From: Colius striatus
Taxonomy: Eukaryota > Chordata > Aves > Coliiformes > Coliidae
NCBI RefSeq assembly: GCF_028858725.1
Contig: NC_084790.1
Span: forward strand, 5,276,001 to 5,340,000
Length of the DNA stretch: 64,000 nucleotides
Reading direction: 5' to 3'
In this document: one piece after another, positions 1-16,900 of the stretch
Layout of the letters: each line of letters opens with the position of its first letter
Numbering within the stretch: position 1 is the first letter of the stretch
Notes under the pieces: model-generated
The model's database searches: none
Seen by the model: only the letters and a program-made list of their open reading frames with translations
Told to the model about the DNA's origin: nothing
Program-made: the position numbers and the translations under genes

Positions 1-186
1 GAAAAAGGAAAAGGGAAAAAAAAAACCAAAAAAAGAACATCCTTTTGGCTGCTCAAAAGCATAATTACCATATTGTTGTTGTGTGTCTGTACTGGAGCAA
101 CACGAGCCACATCCAGTCCTTCTCCAGCCCTCCCCCTCTCTTACTGACAGTCACCAACACTCCCGGCAGTGGGAATTGGTAAATTA

Positions 187-424
<238 letters not shown>

Positions 425-2119
425 ACCACCCTGGAGCTTATGTTTTCCTTAAAGACGTGACCCGGCAACCCCCGGGGTCCGTGTCGTGTTGCGATACGAT
501 GCTCACCCGCTCCTCCAAGAGAGGAGCCGGGGCTGTACAAGTCTGCTGACCTCGGAATGATCCCTCTTTCCTATGAATTATTGATGAGATATGAGCTCTG
601 ATTTCTCTTTTCAGTATGCAAACCCCATTATACTGTTAAAATGGCGATTTAATCGTTTAGAATAGCTTCGCTTTTTTTCCAACTCATTTGTGCCCCTTCC
701 TTTTCATTTAATTCTCTTAATTAAATCCTTTAACAGATTTTAATCACTTTTTGTTGAATAAAATAAGACATCATACACATCTGTAACTAGGTTACCTTGG
801 CGAAGTTTGTTTTTGGAGGGGTTTCTTTGTTTTGGTTTTGTTTTTAGATTGGTTTCATTGCTTTCTTGCTTGACTTTTTAAAACCTGGGTAAAAAGAAGT
901 TTAATTTTGCCTCACACGGTACCCAGTGAGTGAAAAAGATCTAAAATGCACAAAGGCGCTTTTTTAAACAAATGCTAAAAAGAAACAAAAATAAATAAAC
1001 CCCTGACATTCAAGATGGCTTGAACACGGCATTGCAGCATTGAGCTGCCTTTTGCATCCAAGCACTCCGTAAACCTCTCTGTCCCTCTTACAAAAAGCAC
1101 TTCTACCCCTTCCAGCCTCATATATTGCTGAATGAACCTGAGAACCAAATGGGTCTTTTGAGGGTCAAATTTCAACTTTTTCACCCTTCAGCAACAGCCT
1201 GGGCATGGGGAGTCGCGCCTACCCTGGACCAGGGACCGGGGGAGACACCCCAAAAGGCAGCTTGAAGGGAGGATATAGTGAGTACAGATATTCAGCTCGA
1301 TTTTTCGAGTCTGTGGAGCTTGGGCTGGATCCTGGGGGAAAAAAAGCCGCTCTTGGGTTTGAGTTTTTTCTCACTCCAGAGTACCAGGGAGATTTATATA
1401 CTATTTACTAAACAAAATAGGAAATCTTCAGCGGTGAGATGATGAAAAGACAAGGCAGTCAAAACAAACAAACAAACCCAAAACCAGAGGGATTTACAGT
1501 TGTACCGATATTTAGTAAGTGAGAGATGCTGTGAGCCAGGTGAGCTCGCAACGAAGTTCCTCTAGGTTCTGGTAGACTTTGTACATTTATGGCAAACCGC
1601 CCCCATTGGCTCCAGCCACCATCGGACTTCCTTTCGGAGAGTCTTTAAACCAGAGGTTTTCTTCCTCTGTACTCAGTGTCACTGTACAGAGATCTACAAG
1701 TTTCCCTTTTAAACTACAAGTTTAAAAATCGAGATTTTCCTTCCCCAAGCAGTATTTGTGTCCCAGAGATTCTCCATATTCTTACACTCAGTATTACAGC
1801 ATTTCCTATTTATTCTGTCTTCTACAGATATAGAAGAACTAATTGTCCCAAGCCTGATGTATGCCATTAAAATGGGAGGAACGATGAAAAATGCAAAGGA
1901 AAATCCCCACCTACCTGCACGGTCAGAGCCCCATTTTCCTGTTTATTCTCCTTATGCTTCCTTTGCATCAGCAACAGGGAGATTTTTTTTTTTTCTCTCT
2001 CTAAAGGATAAGGAGTGGAGGGAAGCCTGTGCTAAGCCTATGACCTCGTACAGACTCTAAAACCGTAGCTAGTTATTCCTCCTTATGCCTTACAGGAAGC
2101 TAGAGGTTAACATCACGTA

Positions 2120-2300
2120 GGAAAAAACCCAAACAAACAAACAACCCAAACCCACAAAAACAAACACAATACCAAAAAGAAAACCCAACCCAAACCAACA
2201 CACACAGAGAAAACAAAAACAAAAACAACAAAAAATTCCTCAAACCTCAAAACTCAACTCGGAAAAGAGAGAAAAAAAAACCCAAAAAAACCCATTCTGT
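2120..2300 (+). repeat. A/C-rich low-complexity region
   Basis: An irregular run of AAACA, AACCC and AAAAC units almost devoid of T and G. It has no coding signal. Confidence 0.8.
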
Positions 2301-3520
2301 TACAGGCTGCAGGTAGAAGGCAGACCTGGTGGGCAAACTTTGTTATGAGCAACGGAAAGAGAAGAGTAACATTATTATGCCAACGAGAAAATCCAGTCCC
2401 TGCTCCTTTGCTGTGTCACAGGCCTGGTGCCACCCCTGTGCCGAGGATGCTCAGACCAAGGAGTCGCCACAGGGTTGTTACCTGTTGTGACACACACACG
2501 CATCTCCTTGCTGCAATGACATGGAGCTAAACTGCATTGCAAATTCCACTTGCTCTGACTGTCTCACTCTGCTATTTTTTTTTTCCCTAAAATAACGTTT
2601 CGTATATCAAGCATTAGAAACGTTGGTATTTAAAGAAAACACCAGACAAACAACCTTTGTGCCTTCTGTGATCATAATGGATTTGGAAAGAAAGTTTGCC
2701 TGGGACTGTGTAAAAGAACACCTTTGAGTGAGAATCGGACAGAGATGCAGACGATGCATAGAGAACAGGTGGATAGGTGGATAGATCTATCGATATGTGG
2801 ATGGACGCAAACATCTTGGAAAGAAGGTGTTTGTGTGTAGATGTGTGCATTAAACGTTTCGGTACATACATGAAGGGCGAGGGGTATCACTTTTCTGACC
2901 TAAATAACTCATTATCATTTGAATGAGGAAAAATAATTTCTAATCACCAGCACAGACCAGAAAGGTAAGGAACTAGCAGGACATCATTTAGTCTAATCCA
3001 AACATCACCACACACCTCTCCTCAAAACCCCTCTCCTCCAAGGATTTCTAACTCTGGATAGACAAACCATCTGCAGCCTGTTGTATTTGTGGGCTCAATT
3101 TCCCTTGAAAGACTATGGCACTGATGGCTTTCAGCATCCTGTAAAAATATCTTTATTATCAACTGGAAAACAGGCGTCTACCTTTCACAGAGAGTCTGAG
3201 ATTAAACCAATCTGCTGAAGAGGAAAGGGTCGCTGCACCCTGCTTCCCTTCCTTGAATTTCTAGCTTTTGCTTAGTGTTTACAGGTTTTTAGAGTAGAGG
3301 TTTTTCAGGATTGCCTTGGCCGCTTTCTGATCAGGGAGAAGCCAGAAGTTCAAATGATGATAGCAAAGATATTAGGAGACACATGGAGCAGGGCAGGAAA
3401 AACAGCCCAAGGAAGAAAAAGCAATCTCCAAAGTGTGTTAAAGGGGGACATTCTGCTTTGTGTAAAAAAAAAAAAAAAGACGGACATGTGTCCACCAAAT
3501 GTTCTTACCGTAAAAAGGGC

Positions 3521-3537
3521 GGGGGGGGGGGGGGGGG
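3521..3537 (+). repeat. poly-G run (G17)
   Basis: An uninterrupted run of 17 G, closely following an A-rich patch. Such runs can form G-quadruplexes and are also prone to length error in assemblies. Confidence 0.9.
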
Positions 3538-6172
3538 AAGGACTTGTGACTGCTCCAAATTCTAGAAACCCCTCCTCACTCCTCCCAGTACCTTCGCTTT
3601 GAACTATGTTTTCAGTTTTATAAGGAGCGAGGAGGAGGGGAGGAATAGATGTGAGTTGGTTCAGGTGTGGATAAATTGTTCCCCCACCTCTGCTGCAGAT
3701 GTGGCAACTTGACTTTCAAAAATACCCAGCCTCTCCAGGGGTTGAGGGTTTGGGTTTTAATTGGTTGGGATATGATTTGGTTTGGTTTTCCCCCTCTATT
3801 TTGCTATATCTTTCCTATTTTGCTCTGGTTTGCTCTCCGTGAGTGGCCGCGGAGCCCGAGACCTCGGCCGGGGCCACCTGCCTGCCCTAGCTCGGAGCAG
3901 GACACGTAGCCCCCGCACAGCCCAGAGCCCCGGACGGCTCTGCTCCCCTGCCCTTCCTCGCTAACTTGTTTATTTTCCCAAAGAAAAAGGCTGCTGCATG
4001 CCTTTTTCCAGAACGATGTCATCCTGAGAGAGGGGGAAGGAAATCTGAGAGATATCGGGGAGTTCAGTAAGGTTTGGAGGGTCCCTCTCTGATTATTTTT
4101 CTGTAACGCTTCGGGACAAGCTGGAGACGTAACAGCGGCCATTCAATGTCTCCATATGGTAGAAACGAGCTACAGAAATAGAAGGACACTCATTTGTATT
4201 GGAAAAAGAACCAAAACGGAAAGGCAAGAAGGGGGGGAGCAAAAAAAAAGAAAAAGAAGAGAAAGAAAAAAAAAAAAAAGCCTGAGGGAAAAAAACCCAC
4301 CCGGTCTGTACACAGGCCGAAAGGAAAACCCATAAACGCATACATTTCTTTGCCAAGCAGGTGAAAATAACTCAAATCAAAAGTGTTAACAACCTGAAGA
4401 GTCCAGACAGAACATAGCTAATTGAATTGCAAAGGCATGTGTCAGATTCGTGGCTATTTGCGAGAGATATAAACCACCCCGAATCACCTCCAGAAAACGA
4501 ACAAGAGCCTTTTTTCCATGGCGAAGGACAAATGCAAACTTTGTCTGAAGTACACGTGCCCCGGTAAAGACAGGATGGAGTTTGCCTTGCAGTTGTAATG
4601 AATCTACAGATTTTTCTATTGCTCCCGCTTCCACAAAGTTTACTCGCGGGCCTGGAAGCTGTAATGCAATTCCAGCTCTCGGGATGGTAAGAGTTAGGAC
4701 CTTCTAAAAGTGAGAAATAAAGCCCTGAAGGAGAGACAGACCCTCTTTCCTCCCCACTCAGCCTTCAGCTTTATAAACCGTTTAAAATAGTTTAAGGAGA
4801 TAATATTTCAGAGGAACTTACTTTCAGGACTCCAGTCTATTGTCTCTCTGGGCTGAAAACTGGACCCGCAAAACATGTTCCCTGCAATTGCAACGTTTAT
4901 CTCATCTGGAAAAGTGCTCACCCATTGCTGCCCCTTACAAGCCAAACCAAGCAGTTAAAGTGTCACTTAACATTCTAGAGAATGTGAAATATATTGTACA
5001 TTGTCAACTCCCCAAAACCATAAAACTAACTTTATGGACCTCACGTGACTTTTGAGAGCCAGTGAGGGGTATCTGTCTGAGGTCTGGGCGATTTTTACGA
5101 TCTAACTTCTAGATAAAACCCTATCCATTTGACATCTAAATGTCATACTCACTTTTGGTATAGTTTGCTATTGGTAAAAAAAAAAAAAAAAAAAAAGAAA
5201 ACAGGAAAAAAAAAAAAGAAAAAAGAAAGAAAGAAAAAAATATCAAGGGAAGGCGAGCAAATGGTTTGGGATCTGACAGTCCACTTCACATCCCTCTCAA
5301 AATCACTTAAGAAGTACCTAAACAGTGGGAGATTAAGTTTGGTAAGTTTAAAGCTCCAACTTTACTTGCTACGGACAAAAAGCGTAAGCTGTATTGTAGA
5401 GATATCAGTGGCGTTTTGCCAAACCGAGAGACTTTAAACCGGAGTATCTCGCACCTTGTTGGATTCCCTGGGTAGCGAAATGGCAACATTTGCCATCTTT
5501 GATGATGTTAAATTGTCTGCAGCCAAAACGAGTCGTTGTTAGCGTCAGTAGTTAGAGAGCTGTGAGCTGTTATTTACATGTTGAGCCAGGGACGAGGAGG
5601 TAAAAGCAGTTTTAAGCACAATAAACCGAGGACGAGAGATAGCGAGAGTACAGCTTAGCACAGAAATGTGTGAGATATAAACATGCTTTTTATATCTATA
5701 TATATAATAAATATGTCTATACAAAAACATGGATCTGTAAGTCTATAGAGGATGGGTTTGAGTGAATATGTATGTGGATATAAATGCCTCTATCTTTTAA
5801 AAAGTGCCTGTGTATATTTATGTCTGACAATTCCTGAAATGCACGTAAATCTGCCGGGGAAGCGTTTATACTGTGTTATTGCAACTTGCAGTACTTGAAA
5901 ACTGTTTGAGACGGTGGGCTGTGGGGGTTGCCGGTGTTGTTATAGAGGAGATGGCTTTTGGGACGATATGGAGGGTTATGATTGACTCCCGTGCGGTGCC
6001 AGAAGGGTTTTGGTGTGAATATTTGGTATTTCTGAGCTCCCAGGGAGCTCTGCTGAGCAGTTCCAGCACAGGCTCAGTTCCTCGCCAGGCACCACTCGGG
6101 TGCAGCGTGGGCTGAGAATCCCAGAGGTTGAGAATAAAAGTGCTAGAGGAGCCTTTGTGAGTAGGAGAAACG

Positions 6173-6178
6173 TTTATT
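6173..6178 (-). terminator. HOXB5: HOXB5 candidate polyadenylation signal
   Basis: AATAAA on the minus strand about 0.89 kb past the HOXB5 stop, the first well-placed canonical hexamer for a UTR of the expected length. Confidence 0.45.
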
Positions 6179-7064
6179 TGACTTCAAGTAAAGCTACAAA
6201 CAAATACAAAAAGCGTATTGGCAAAGTACTAACAGGCAGCTAGACATGACAGATGCCATTTTTACACAGAACATTGCATTCACTCTGCCCACTACGAACC
6301 GTCTATTAGTCACATCAGAAATATTTCTAGTATTTACAAACATTAGAGCACTCGATTCTTGGTCCGATTTTATACATTTTTTAAAAATTATTAGTAGTAA
6401 AGTTTACCCACTTCTAAGAGTATGTCTTGGAATTAGGCTGGGACTAGAAATCCTGGCCTGAAGTTTGAACTAAAACACAGACTGGACAATCTTAAGACAG
6501 AAAGATACAAGAGGTTTTTCTTTTTCTTTTCTTTTCCTTTTTTTTTTTACATTTTTGTTTGGTTTTTCAGATTTTTTTTACCCCTGTGACTGCAGTGCAG
6601 GAATCCCCGATTTTAGCTTAGGCAGAGAAGAACTCACCCAAAAGCAGTAAACTCAGGAAAGGGACAAAAAAATCCCAACAAATAAACAAACAAACAGTCG
6701 TATCTGTTCTCAATTTATAAATAAGTTAGAACATTTAAAGAGCTCACATAAAACATGCTAGCTTTCCAGAAGGCATCAAGAGAGCACGGACATATACATT
6801 TATAAGAACAACAAGAGCATGAGGAGCATCTGGAAACAAAATTTAATTAAAAAAATGGTTTTAAACCCCCAAACAGAACACGACATGGACTCAGTCCTTG
6901 GCTAATGGTACCATAACGCGTTGTTTTAGAATATCAACAACATGCCAAAAAGAAGGTGCCTCACTGTACAGTACTCCGAAACTCAGATCTGCGATGCTTG
7001 ATTTATTCATTTATGTATTTCTTTCTCGCCTCCTCTTCTATCCCCAATATCACTCCTCTAGAAT
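6173..7064 (-). other. HOXB5: HOXB5 3' UTR (predicted)
   Basis: This follows the HOXB5 stop codon on the minus strand and ends at an AATAAA signal (TTTATT on the plus strand, 6173-6178), giving about 0.9 kb of 3' UTR. An earlier AATAAA at 7002-7007 is very close to the stop and could give a very short UTR. The region is AT-rich with no competing ORF. No miR-196 seed match was found in it by eye, unlike the UTRs of HOXB6, HOXB7 and HOXB8. The 3' end is inferred, not observed. Confidence 0.5.
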
Positions 7065-8801
<1,737 letters not shown>

Positions 8802-8922
8802 TTGGGTTATTTTGGAGGGCTTGATTTGTGGCTCGTGGTCGTTATAACCCTGTGCTTGACGATTTATGATGTATTAATGAATTATAGCAATGCACTGTAC
8901 TTCGTTTTTGCTATGTATGCGG

Positions 8923-8932
8923 CCAAATATGG
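8923..8932 (-). promoter_or_regulatory. CArG box (SRF-type) upstream of HOXB5
   Basis: CCATATTTGG on the minus strand fits the CC(A/T)6GG serum response factor consensus exactly and lies about 120 bases upstream of the HOXB5 start codon. Function is inferred from motif and position only. Confidence 0.45.
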
Positions 8933-9044
8933 GGGGAGGGTGGGGGTGCGTTTGGGAATCACGTGCTTTTGTTGACCAGTCGTAAATTCTCACTGATGAC
9001 CTCAAGAGGTAATTCATGCTCTATGGTTACAAATAATGACGATC

Positions 9045-9195
9045 GCGGAGTCGTTTAGGCCCAAGTCGGTGCGCGGCGCCCCAAATCCCCGCGCGCGCCG
9101 GCGCCGCGCTCGCCCCCCACCTTGGCGGAGCGCGCCACCTGCCGGCCACGCGGGGACGACGCACCGCGCCCGGGCCGGGGGGGGCGGGGTGGGGA
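9045..9195. promoter_or_regulatory. Small CpG-dense block upstream of HOXB5
   Basis: A strongly GC-rich segment with many CpG dinucleotides (CGCGCG, GGCGCC, CCGGCC) standing out from AT-rich flanks. It contains a CTCF-like motif and is about 250-400 bases upstream of the HOXB5 start codon, so it may be the proximal CpG island of the gene. Confidence 0.6.
9132..9145 (-). promoter_or_regulatory. CTCF-like motif between HOXB5 and HOXB6
   Basis: The minus strand reads CCGGCAGGTGGCGC, matching the CTCF core CCRSYAGRKGGCRC at every position. It sits in the CpG-dense block on the HOXB5 side of the interval. In mammalian HOXA and HOXC clusters CTCF marks the 5|6 boundary, so the position is also suggestive. 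Confidence 0.6.
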
Positions 9196-9670
9196 GGTGG
9201 GGGGAGAGAGAAGAGTACCCCCAAAGCCTCCCACTCCGGCCTCTGCTTAGCATCACGCAACTCCGATTTATTTTCATTTTCCTTCCTAAAAAACAATGCA
9301 GAGGTGAAAGAAGGAGGGTTCTTGCCGCGGAGTGAGTGTCCGCGCTCCTCTCGTGGGTCTTCTCGCCCAGTTCTTTTTCTTGATTAAACTCTTAATTTCT
9401 TCCTTTGTGACACCGTCGGGGAAGTTTGAGAAGCAGCGAGGGATGAGGTGTCGGGTCGCTGTGAGGCCAGGCACTCTTCTCGCTTAATATCTAAATTGTG
9501 GAAGGGGGAGAGAGACACAATGCAAAGCTTCTACGAGTGGAGGGGAGCGTGGCGGCTTGGGTTTGTTTTGCGTGGTTATTGCCAGAAAACTCGAGGTTTC
9601 TTGCACGCTGAAAGTGGAGCCAGCGATGCAGCCGTATCTTAATTCTGGAGGGGTGGAAAAAAAAGTGTAC

Positions 9671-9688
9671 GTGTGTGTGTGTGTGTGT
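9671..9688 (+). repeat. GT dinucleotide repeat
   Basis: A perfect GT run of nine units in the HOXB5-HOXB6 interval. Confidence 0.9.
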
Positions 9689-11099
9689 AATAAAGGAAAA
9701 GGAGGGAAAATCCAGCCGGTAGAACTGGTTGACAACGTTGCTTTGAAAATATTCTTGTTCCTGAGCGTTTCACGTCGTCTTCAAACACAGCGTTGTGCTA
9801 CGCGGGTTTTCTTTTCCATTTGCTAACCTGCAGGGAATATTGGGGAGCAAAAGCGCTCCGAAATTGGTAAAAACGTTGTGGAAGAGCTGTGCTTTGTTAA
9901 GCATGACTTTCTTTCTTCTTCGTCTTCTTCTTTTTTCTCTGTCTTTTCTGTTTTTTCCGAGGCAGTTTAGGAATTTCATATGCTTGTCTGCAACTCATTG
10001 GAAATTATGCGCCATATTGAAAGTGACATATAATTATAATAATTACGGGCAATGAAAAGCGTGGCAATAATAGTAAATGTCCTACAGCTGGGAAGCTTCT
10101 GCATGAATTGATTTTAAAAGTGACTGACATTAAACCAGCTCGTGGCATGGGGGAATGCTTTCATACATAGGTATTTCTTGTGGGTAGTGGGGAAAAAGAG
10201 GTGGGAGGCAGGAGACATTGCTTCATCGCGTTTCCCCCCCTGTAAAGCTGCAGCAAACGATATCCGAAGTAGGCTGTGTTGATCGCTTGCTTCCAGTCCC
10301 AAATTCCTACCAGAGAAAGCGCTTCCTTTCGTTTCATTCCCAAAACCCAGGAAAAGTTTGCTATTTGCAAGCACGAGATTCCTCTTTACTATGGAGTAGC
10401 AACGTCCCCCATCCCGTCCCGAGCACAGGCAGTCTCTCTGAAGGAGACGGGGTAAACGCTGCCAAGCGAAAATAAAAATCTATTATTTTCAAAAAGCTCA
10501 TTAGATTGAGTTTAGCATTTTTCTTTTTACTTATTCCCCCAACCTATTTTTTGCTCCCTTTAAATGGAGGCTGTATTCCTGGAGTTGAGGAGCGACTCGT
10601 TTCACAAGGCAAATTCCCTTGAAATCTGGTCTTTTTTGCAATACACTTCACTTTAATTTGGGAATATGAAGTAAGGGACCAGATGTTTGAAAGATGTTAG
10701 GCAAATGTTAGGTATCTTTGGTAGATAAATGAGAGCATTTTTTTGCCCGTTTTCTTGATTTATTATGTATATGGAGAGAGTTTCGTCATAACTCTTTGTA
10801 CTGTAACAATAAAAAAGAGCGATACTAAAGCAGAATGTCAGCGAGGAAATACTCTTGGTGAAAGGTCTTCCATTTAAGATTAGACAAAAAGAGGGGAAAA
10901 CCAGATTTATCTCTCCACTGTAACTTCCGTGTGCCTGGAGTTGCTTGTCCTCGCAGATTAGGAGACATTGTCACACAGAGAGGAGCAAAGCTTTCTTTGC
11001 AACCCTCTGCTCCTTAGGAATGGCAAATTCCCCTGGAAAAGGGAAAGATAATCATAATAATAATGACAGGGGGATGTGCAGGAGATCGAAGACTTTGTT

Positions 11100-11105
11100 T
11101 TTATT
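11100..11105 (-). terminator. HOXB6: HOXB6 candidate polyadenylation signal
   Basis: AATAAA on the minus strand about 0.8 kb past the stop. The alternative at 11575-11580 is equally canonical, so the assignment is tentative. Confidence 0.4.
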
Positions 11106-11199
11106 AGAGAATTCCATGTTTATACCTAAGACAAGCTTCAAACACAACACGTACAAAAATTAATAAAATATAACTTTTTGTTGTTGCTTTTGCATCCTT

Positions 11200-11207
11200 T
11201 AGGTAGT
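11200..11207 (-). promoter_or_regulatory. HOXB6: miR-196 8-mer seed site in HOXB6 3' UTR
   Basis: The transcript strand reads ACTACCTA, complementary to miR-196 positions 2-8 with A opposite position 1. It lies about 700 nt past the stop codon and roughly 95 nt before the distal polyadenylation signal. Confidence 0.6.
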
Positions 11208-11906
11208 ACTCGTTCTTTCAGTAGACTGAAACGAATCCCCAAAAACTACTTCTTTCAGGAGCAAATCCCCAAAAACCTGTTTACGAAGACCCCAGAGCTT
11301 GATTAATTTACCAAAGGAGAAAAAAATAAAAAGAAACATAAAAAAAAGATGAAACAACCCTATGTCAACCGTGCATGAAACATTTTTACAAAATTAAGAC
11401 AATAAACACCCCAAATGACATATATTGCAGCACTTCCATTAAATACAAGAGTTAGCAGATTACTAACAGTGACACCAAGGGTAGAAACAAGGGTAGGAAT
11501 CCTTTTTTTTTTTTTTTTCCTTTTCTTTTCTCTTTCTCTTTCTTTTCCCCCTTCTCTCTCTATCACTTTACTTGTTTATTATTATTATTTTACCTTGGGG
11601 GTGGAGTGGGAGGGGATGGAGGTCTAAGAAGGGAAAAAAAAAAAATAAACGCAACTAGAAGCCTGATTTCTTTTTTTTCCTGGACACGACAGATCACTGG
11701 GAACACGAGTCCATGGGTATCGGTGGCCCAAACTTTTTAGCTGTTGCTGCTGCTGCGGAGGGCATGTCCCACCAATGTGCAGGTTTTCCATGTGCCCGCA
11801 GCCAGCTCACACATCCCTCATTCTCTCAGCTCTCACACACACACACACATTCACTCACTCTTTTTTTTCCCCTTTTATTTTTGTGTGTATGTTTTAAATA
11901 ATACTT

Positions 11907-13894
<1,988 letters not shown>

Positions 13895-13990
13895 TGGAAG
13901 GAGCCTTGCCGTCCTTTCCCGGCTTTATGATTTGTTGTGTTTTATAGTCCAAGTGGTTTAGCTATTAGTAGTATATCGGAGATTGGGTTT
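13895..13990 (-). promoter_or_regulatory. HOXB6: HOXB6 core promoter candidate (CCAAT + TATA)
   Basis: On the minus strand a CCAAT box (13982-13986) is followed by TATAAAA (13940-13946), about 46-52 bases before the start codon, and a CATAAAG motif nearer the ATG. TATA-directed initiation would give a short 5' UTR of about 20 bases. Spacing between CCAAT and TATA is about 40 bases. Confidence 0.5.
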
Positions 13991-16900
13991 TAGCTGAAGG
14001 GAGATGGCGTGGTGCCAGCGAGGGACACAAGGAAATACAACCATCTGATCATGGGCTGACCAATAGCAGGCGCCTGAGGTTGCAAAATAGCACCCATGAG
14101 GAGCTGAGATTGCACCAGGGACCCCAAGAACAAACCATCCACCCCCTTTTCCCTCCCTTTTAAACAACAGAAATGCACCCCCTTAACCAAATATATAATA
14201 TCTGCCGAAAGAAACATTCCCGGCGCGCTCGGAGCTTCATAAATAAATAAACATGTCCTTCCCCCCTCCCCCCCCCCCCCCATTCCCCCGGAGCTCAGCG
14301 CGGGGGTGTGCGAGAGCCCATCTGCACGAATGGTGGTGTGCGAGCCTATATATATTTACACATATATAACATATACAAATAGCCGCTGTAAGTGTGTGAG
14401 GCAGAAAGTTAATTATTCGCGTTCGGAAAACTTTAACCCCTACTGCTTGCGAACCGTCCTGAAATGTCTGGGTACATTGCGATAGTTAAAGAAAAAACAA
14501 ACAAACAAACAAAAAAGAAAAACAAGGAAAAAAGTTTGTGTTTGTGAACTTTGCAAGGAGGACATCCTGTCGAGTTGATTAACTTAAGTTTTCTGTAGGA
14601 GAAGAAATCGGTTTTGACAACTTAGTTCAAGTCATGTTTGCCTAGCTACCACAGATTTGCAGTCTCCGTTCAGGAAAGCTGCGGTCGCTTGAACCAAACC
14701 TTCGCTTTTCATGAGGTACACCTTCTTCCTTTCTTTTCCTTCAAAAGGTCCATATCCAGGAGATAAATGGAAAATCGAACTATTTCCTCTATCCTTTGCT
14801 AAATCCCGATTTCCTTCGGAGTCCGGCACCGCATTGTGCCCTCTTGCGTTTTTTTGTTCATTCTAAATCTGTGTCCGATATTTTATGGCTAAAAGCAAGC
14901 CGTGGGTTACGGTCAAAAGCCGAGTTTATTGATCGTTACCAATTGAGATGCTTTTTTTTAACTAGAGGAAAGCTGGCGGTATGATGGGGATGCTGCCTGT
15001 GAGGTGTGCAGAGATTCCGAGGGTTTGACACCCCCTTTTGAGCCTGTCCACACTGCAAAATATATTTTTTTGTTTCTCAGAGTTAAAAGGCTAGAAAGAA
15101 TCATGTCGAAAATCTCAAGCGACTCCTGGTCACCCCCAAAAGCTGCACTTTGCTCCGGGGTTTGCCCGAGATACGCTCTGCTCTACCTGGTGCATCCTTT
15201 CCCTTCAAAGATCCCTGTTTGCTCAAGGTAAGAGTTGTATCTCTAACAGCCGCCTGCCCTGTTTTCAAATGGGGAAAGTCAGAGACATTTCACAGGGTTA
15301 AAAAAAAAAAACCGACAAAAACCAACCCAAACAAACTAAAACTGCCCCTAAATTAATTCCAGGACTGTTCTCCAATCATTCGCATTTTATCGAGGATTTG
15401 TTTCCTGTCCGAATTTGTAGCCATCTGTCTGTCGGGTCTTACATGCAATGAAATGAGACGCCTTATAATACCCACTCCCTTCTACTTGAATCTGTGAATG
15501 TGTGTGCTACAAATCTAGAATTACATATATTACATGATGCCTGTAGAGCTGCCAATGCGGCACTCTGTGATGGAGCTTTAAGTATCTACGAAACCCGTAT
15601 CTTATTACGACCTAATTTATTTTAAACATCGTGTTTACAGCAGCAAAGCCAAGATTGTTTCATGCCACGGCTGCAATGAACATTTCGACTGAAACATAAT
15701 CCTTATAATTCAAGGAAATAACATGTAAAGGAAGTAGTTTTAATCCTCCACCCCTTCTCTGACTGATATCTCTTGTATTTGTTCTTGCAGAGTTTCCCTT
15801 TGTATATGGAATGGACCCAAACTTACGTAGGCTTGCTTTATTGGTACGCAAAAAAAACCCACCCAAACCAACCCACAAGTGAGATTGAAAGGGAAGGATG
15901 ACTAGAGAAGAAGAAGGAAAAAAAAAAAAAGGAAAAGATGAGAGCCAAGAGTTAACTGCTTTGCAGGAGCCGAACAACTCATTCATTCCATGAGAGAGTT
16001 ATGCAATATTTGTAGCTCTGCAAAACCAGCGATTATCTGGCAGCATCAGCTCTGCATGGAAATTTTGGGCTAAGAAATGAGATGTCCTGATAATTCAATG
16101 CGTGAGTACATCTGCTGAAAATGTTTGCTCTAATATTTTCTCTCACTTCTCGTGATTGCTCTGCAAATAAATCCCTTGAAATAGTTGGAGGGGAAATAAA
16201 ATCCTTTCCTCCAAGTTTTACCGTAAAATACGGTTCATCGCAGCACCTTTGTGGCTTAACCAGCCTTTTTACATAGTTTTACAGTCGACATTTTTAAAAT
16301 AAAATTAAAATACACTAATTGAATATGGCTGCTTGCTAATTGCTTATTGCTGACACCTTAGACACATCATAGATAAAAAAAATAATATGTCTTGCCTCTT
16401 AGAAGCAGGATAACACTATAGATGGTTATATGGGGGGGAAAAAGAAAGGAAGAAAACTTGGTTCCCGACGTGAAAAAAACACCAACCTAAACCCCAAAGC
16501 CTGTCATAGTTTTCATCTTCCGGAGAGTCAGACTCTCGGTCTAATTGATTTGCCACCTATAACACATGTAAATGTGAGCAGAGGTCTGAAACCCCACTAA
16601 ATCTCAGAGAACTGTGTTTAGCACAGGGGTATCTCGGACCCCAGTTCGGCAGCTTTAAAAAATACTTCTTTTTTTTTTTTTAATTACAAGTGTTTGGTGG
16701 TTAGTTGAACAAACGCTCTCCTTCCTTGCCCACTAAAGTCCGAAGGTAAATATGAGACTGAATTTGCGAATATATTTTCTTTGGACGCCTCTAGCGCCAG
16801 CCTAGCTGGGAGAGAGACAGACAGGGAGCAAGAACGGTTGCAGAAGCTAGGTTATACAGTAGCCACGAAGTTAGACTCGTCTTTCAGGGCACCGATGGGC

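Larger units (their letters stand above)
8802..11099. other. HOXB5-HOXB6 intergenic region
   Basis: No gene. From left to right it holds the HOXB5 5' flank with an AT-rich block of TAAT-type motifs (8850-8890), a CArG box (8923-8932), a CACGTG E-box (near 8961), a CpG-dense block (9045-9195) containing a strong CTCF-like motif, a short GT repeat (9671-9688), and otherwise AT-rich unremarkable sequence to the HOXB6 3' end. Confidence 0.7.
11100..11906 (-). other. HOXB6: HOXB6 3' UTR (predicted)
   Basis: This follows the HOXB6 stop and extends to an AATAAA at 11100-11105, about 0.8 kb. It contains a purine-rich tract on the transcript strand (plus-strand pyrimidines near 11502-11565), a short CA/TCAC stretch near 11835-11860, and an 8-mer seed site for miR-196 at 11200-11207. 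An earlier AATAAA at 11575-11580 could give a shorter isoform lacking the miRNA site. Confidence 0.5.

Noticed and set aside
3871-3884. CTCF-like motif (minus strand CAGGCAGGTGGCCC) in the HOXB4-HOXB5 interval
   Set aside because: Two or more mismatches at informative positions, weaker than the three reported sites.
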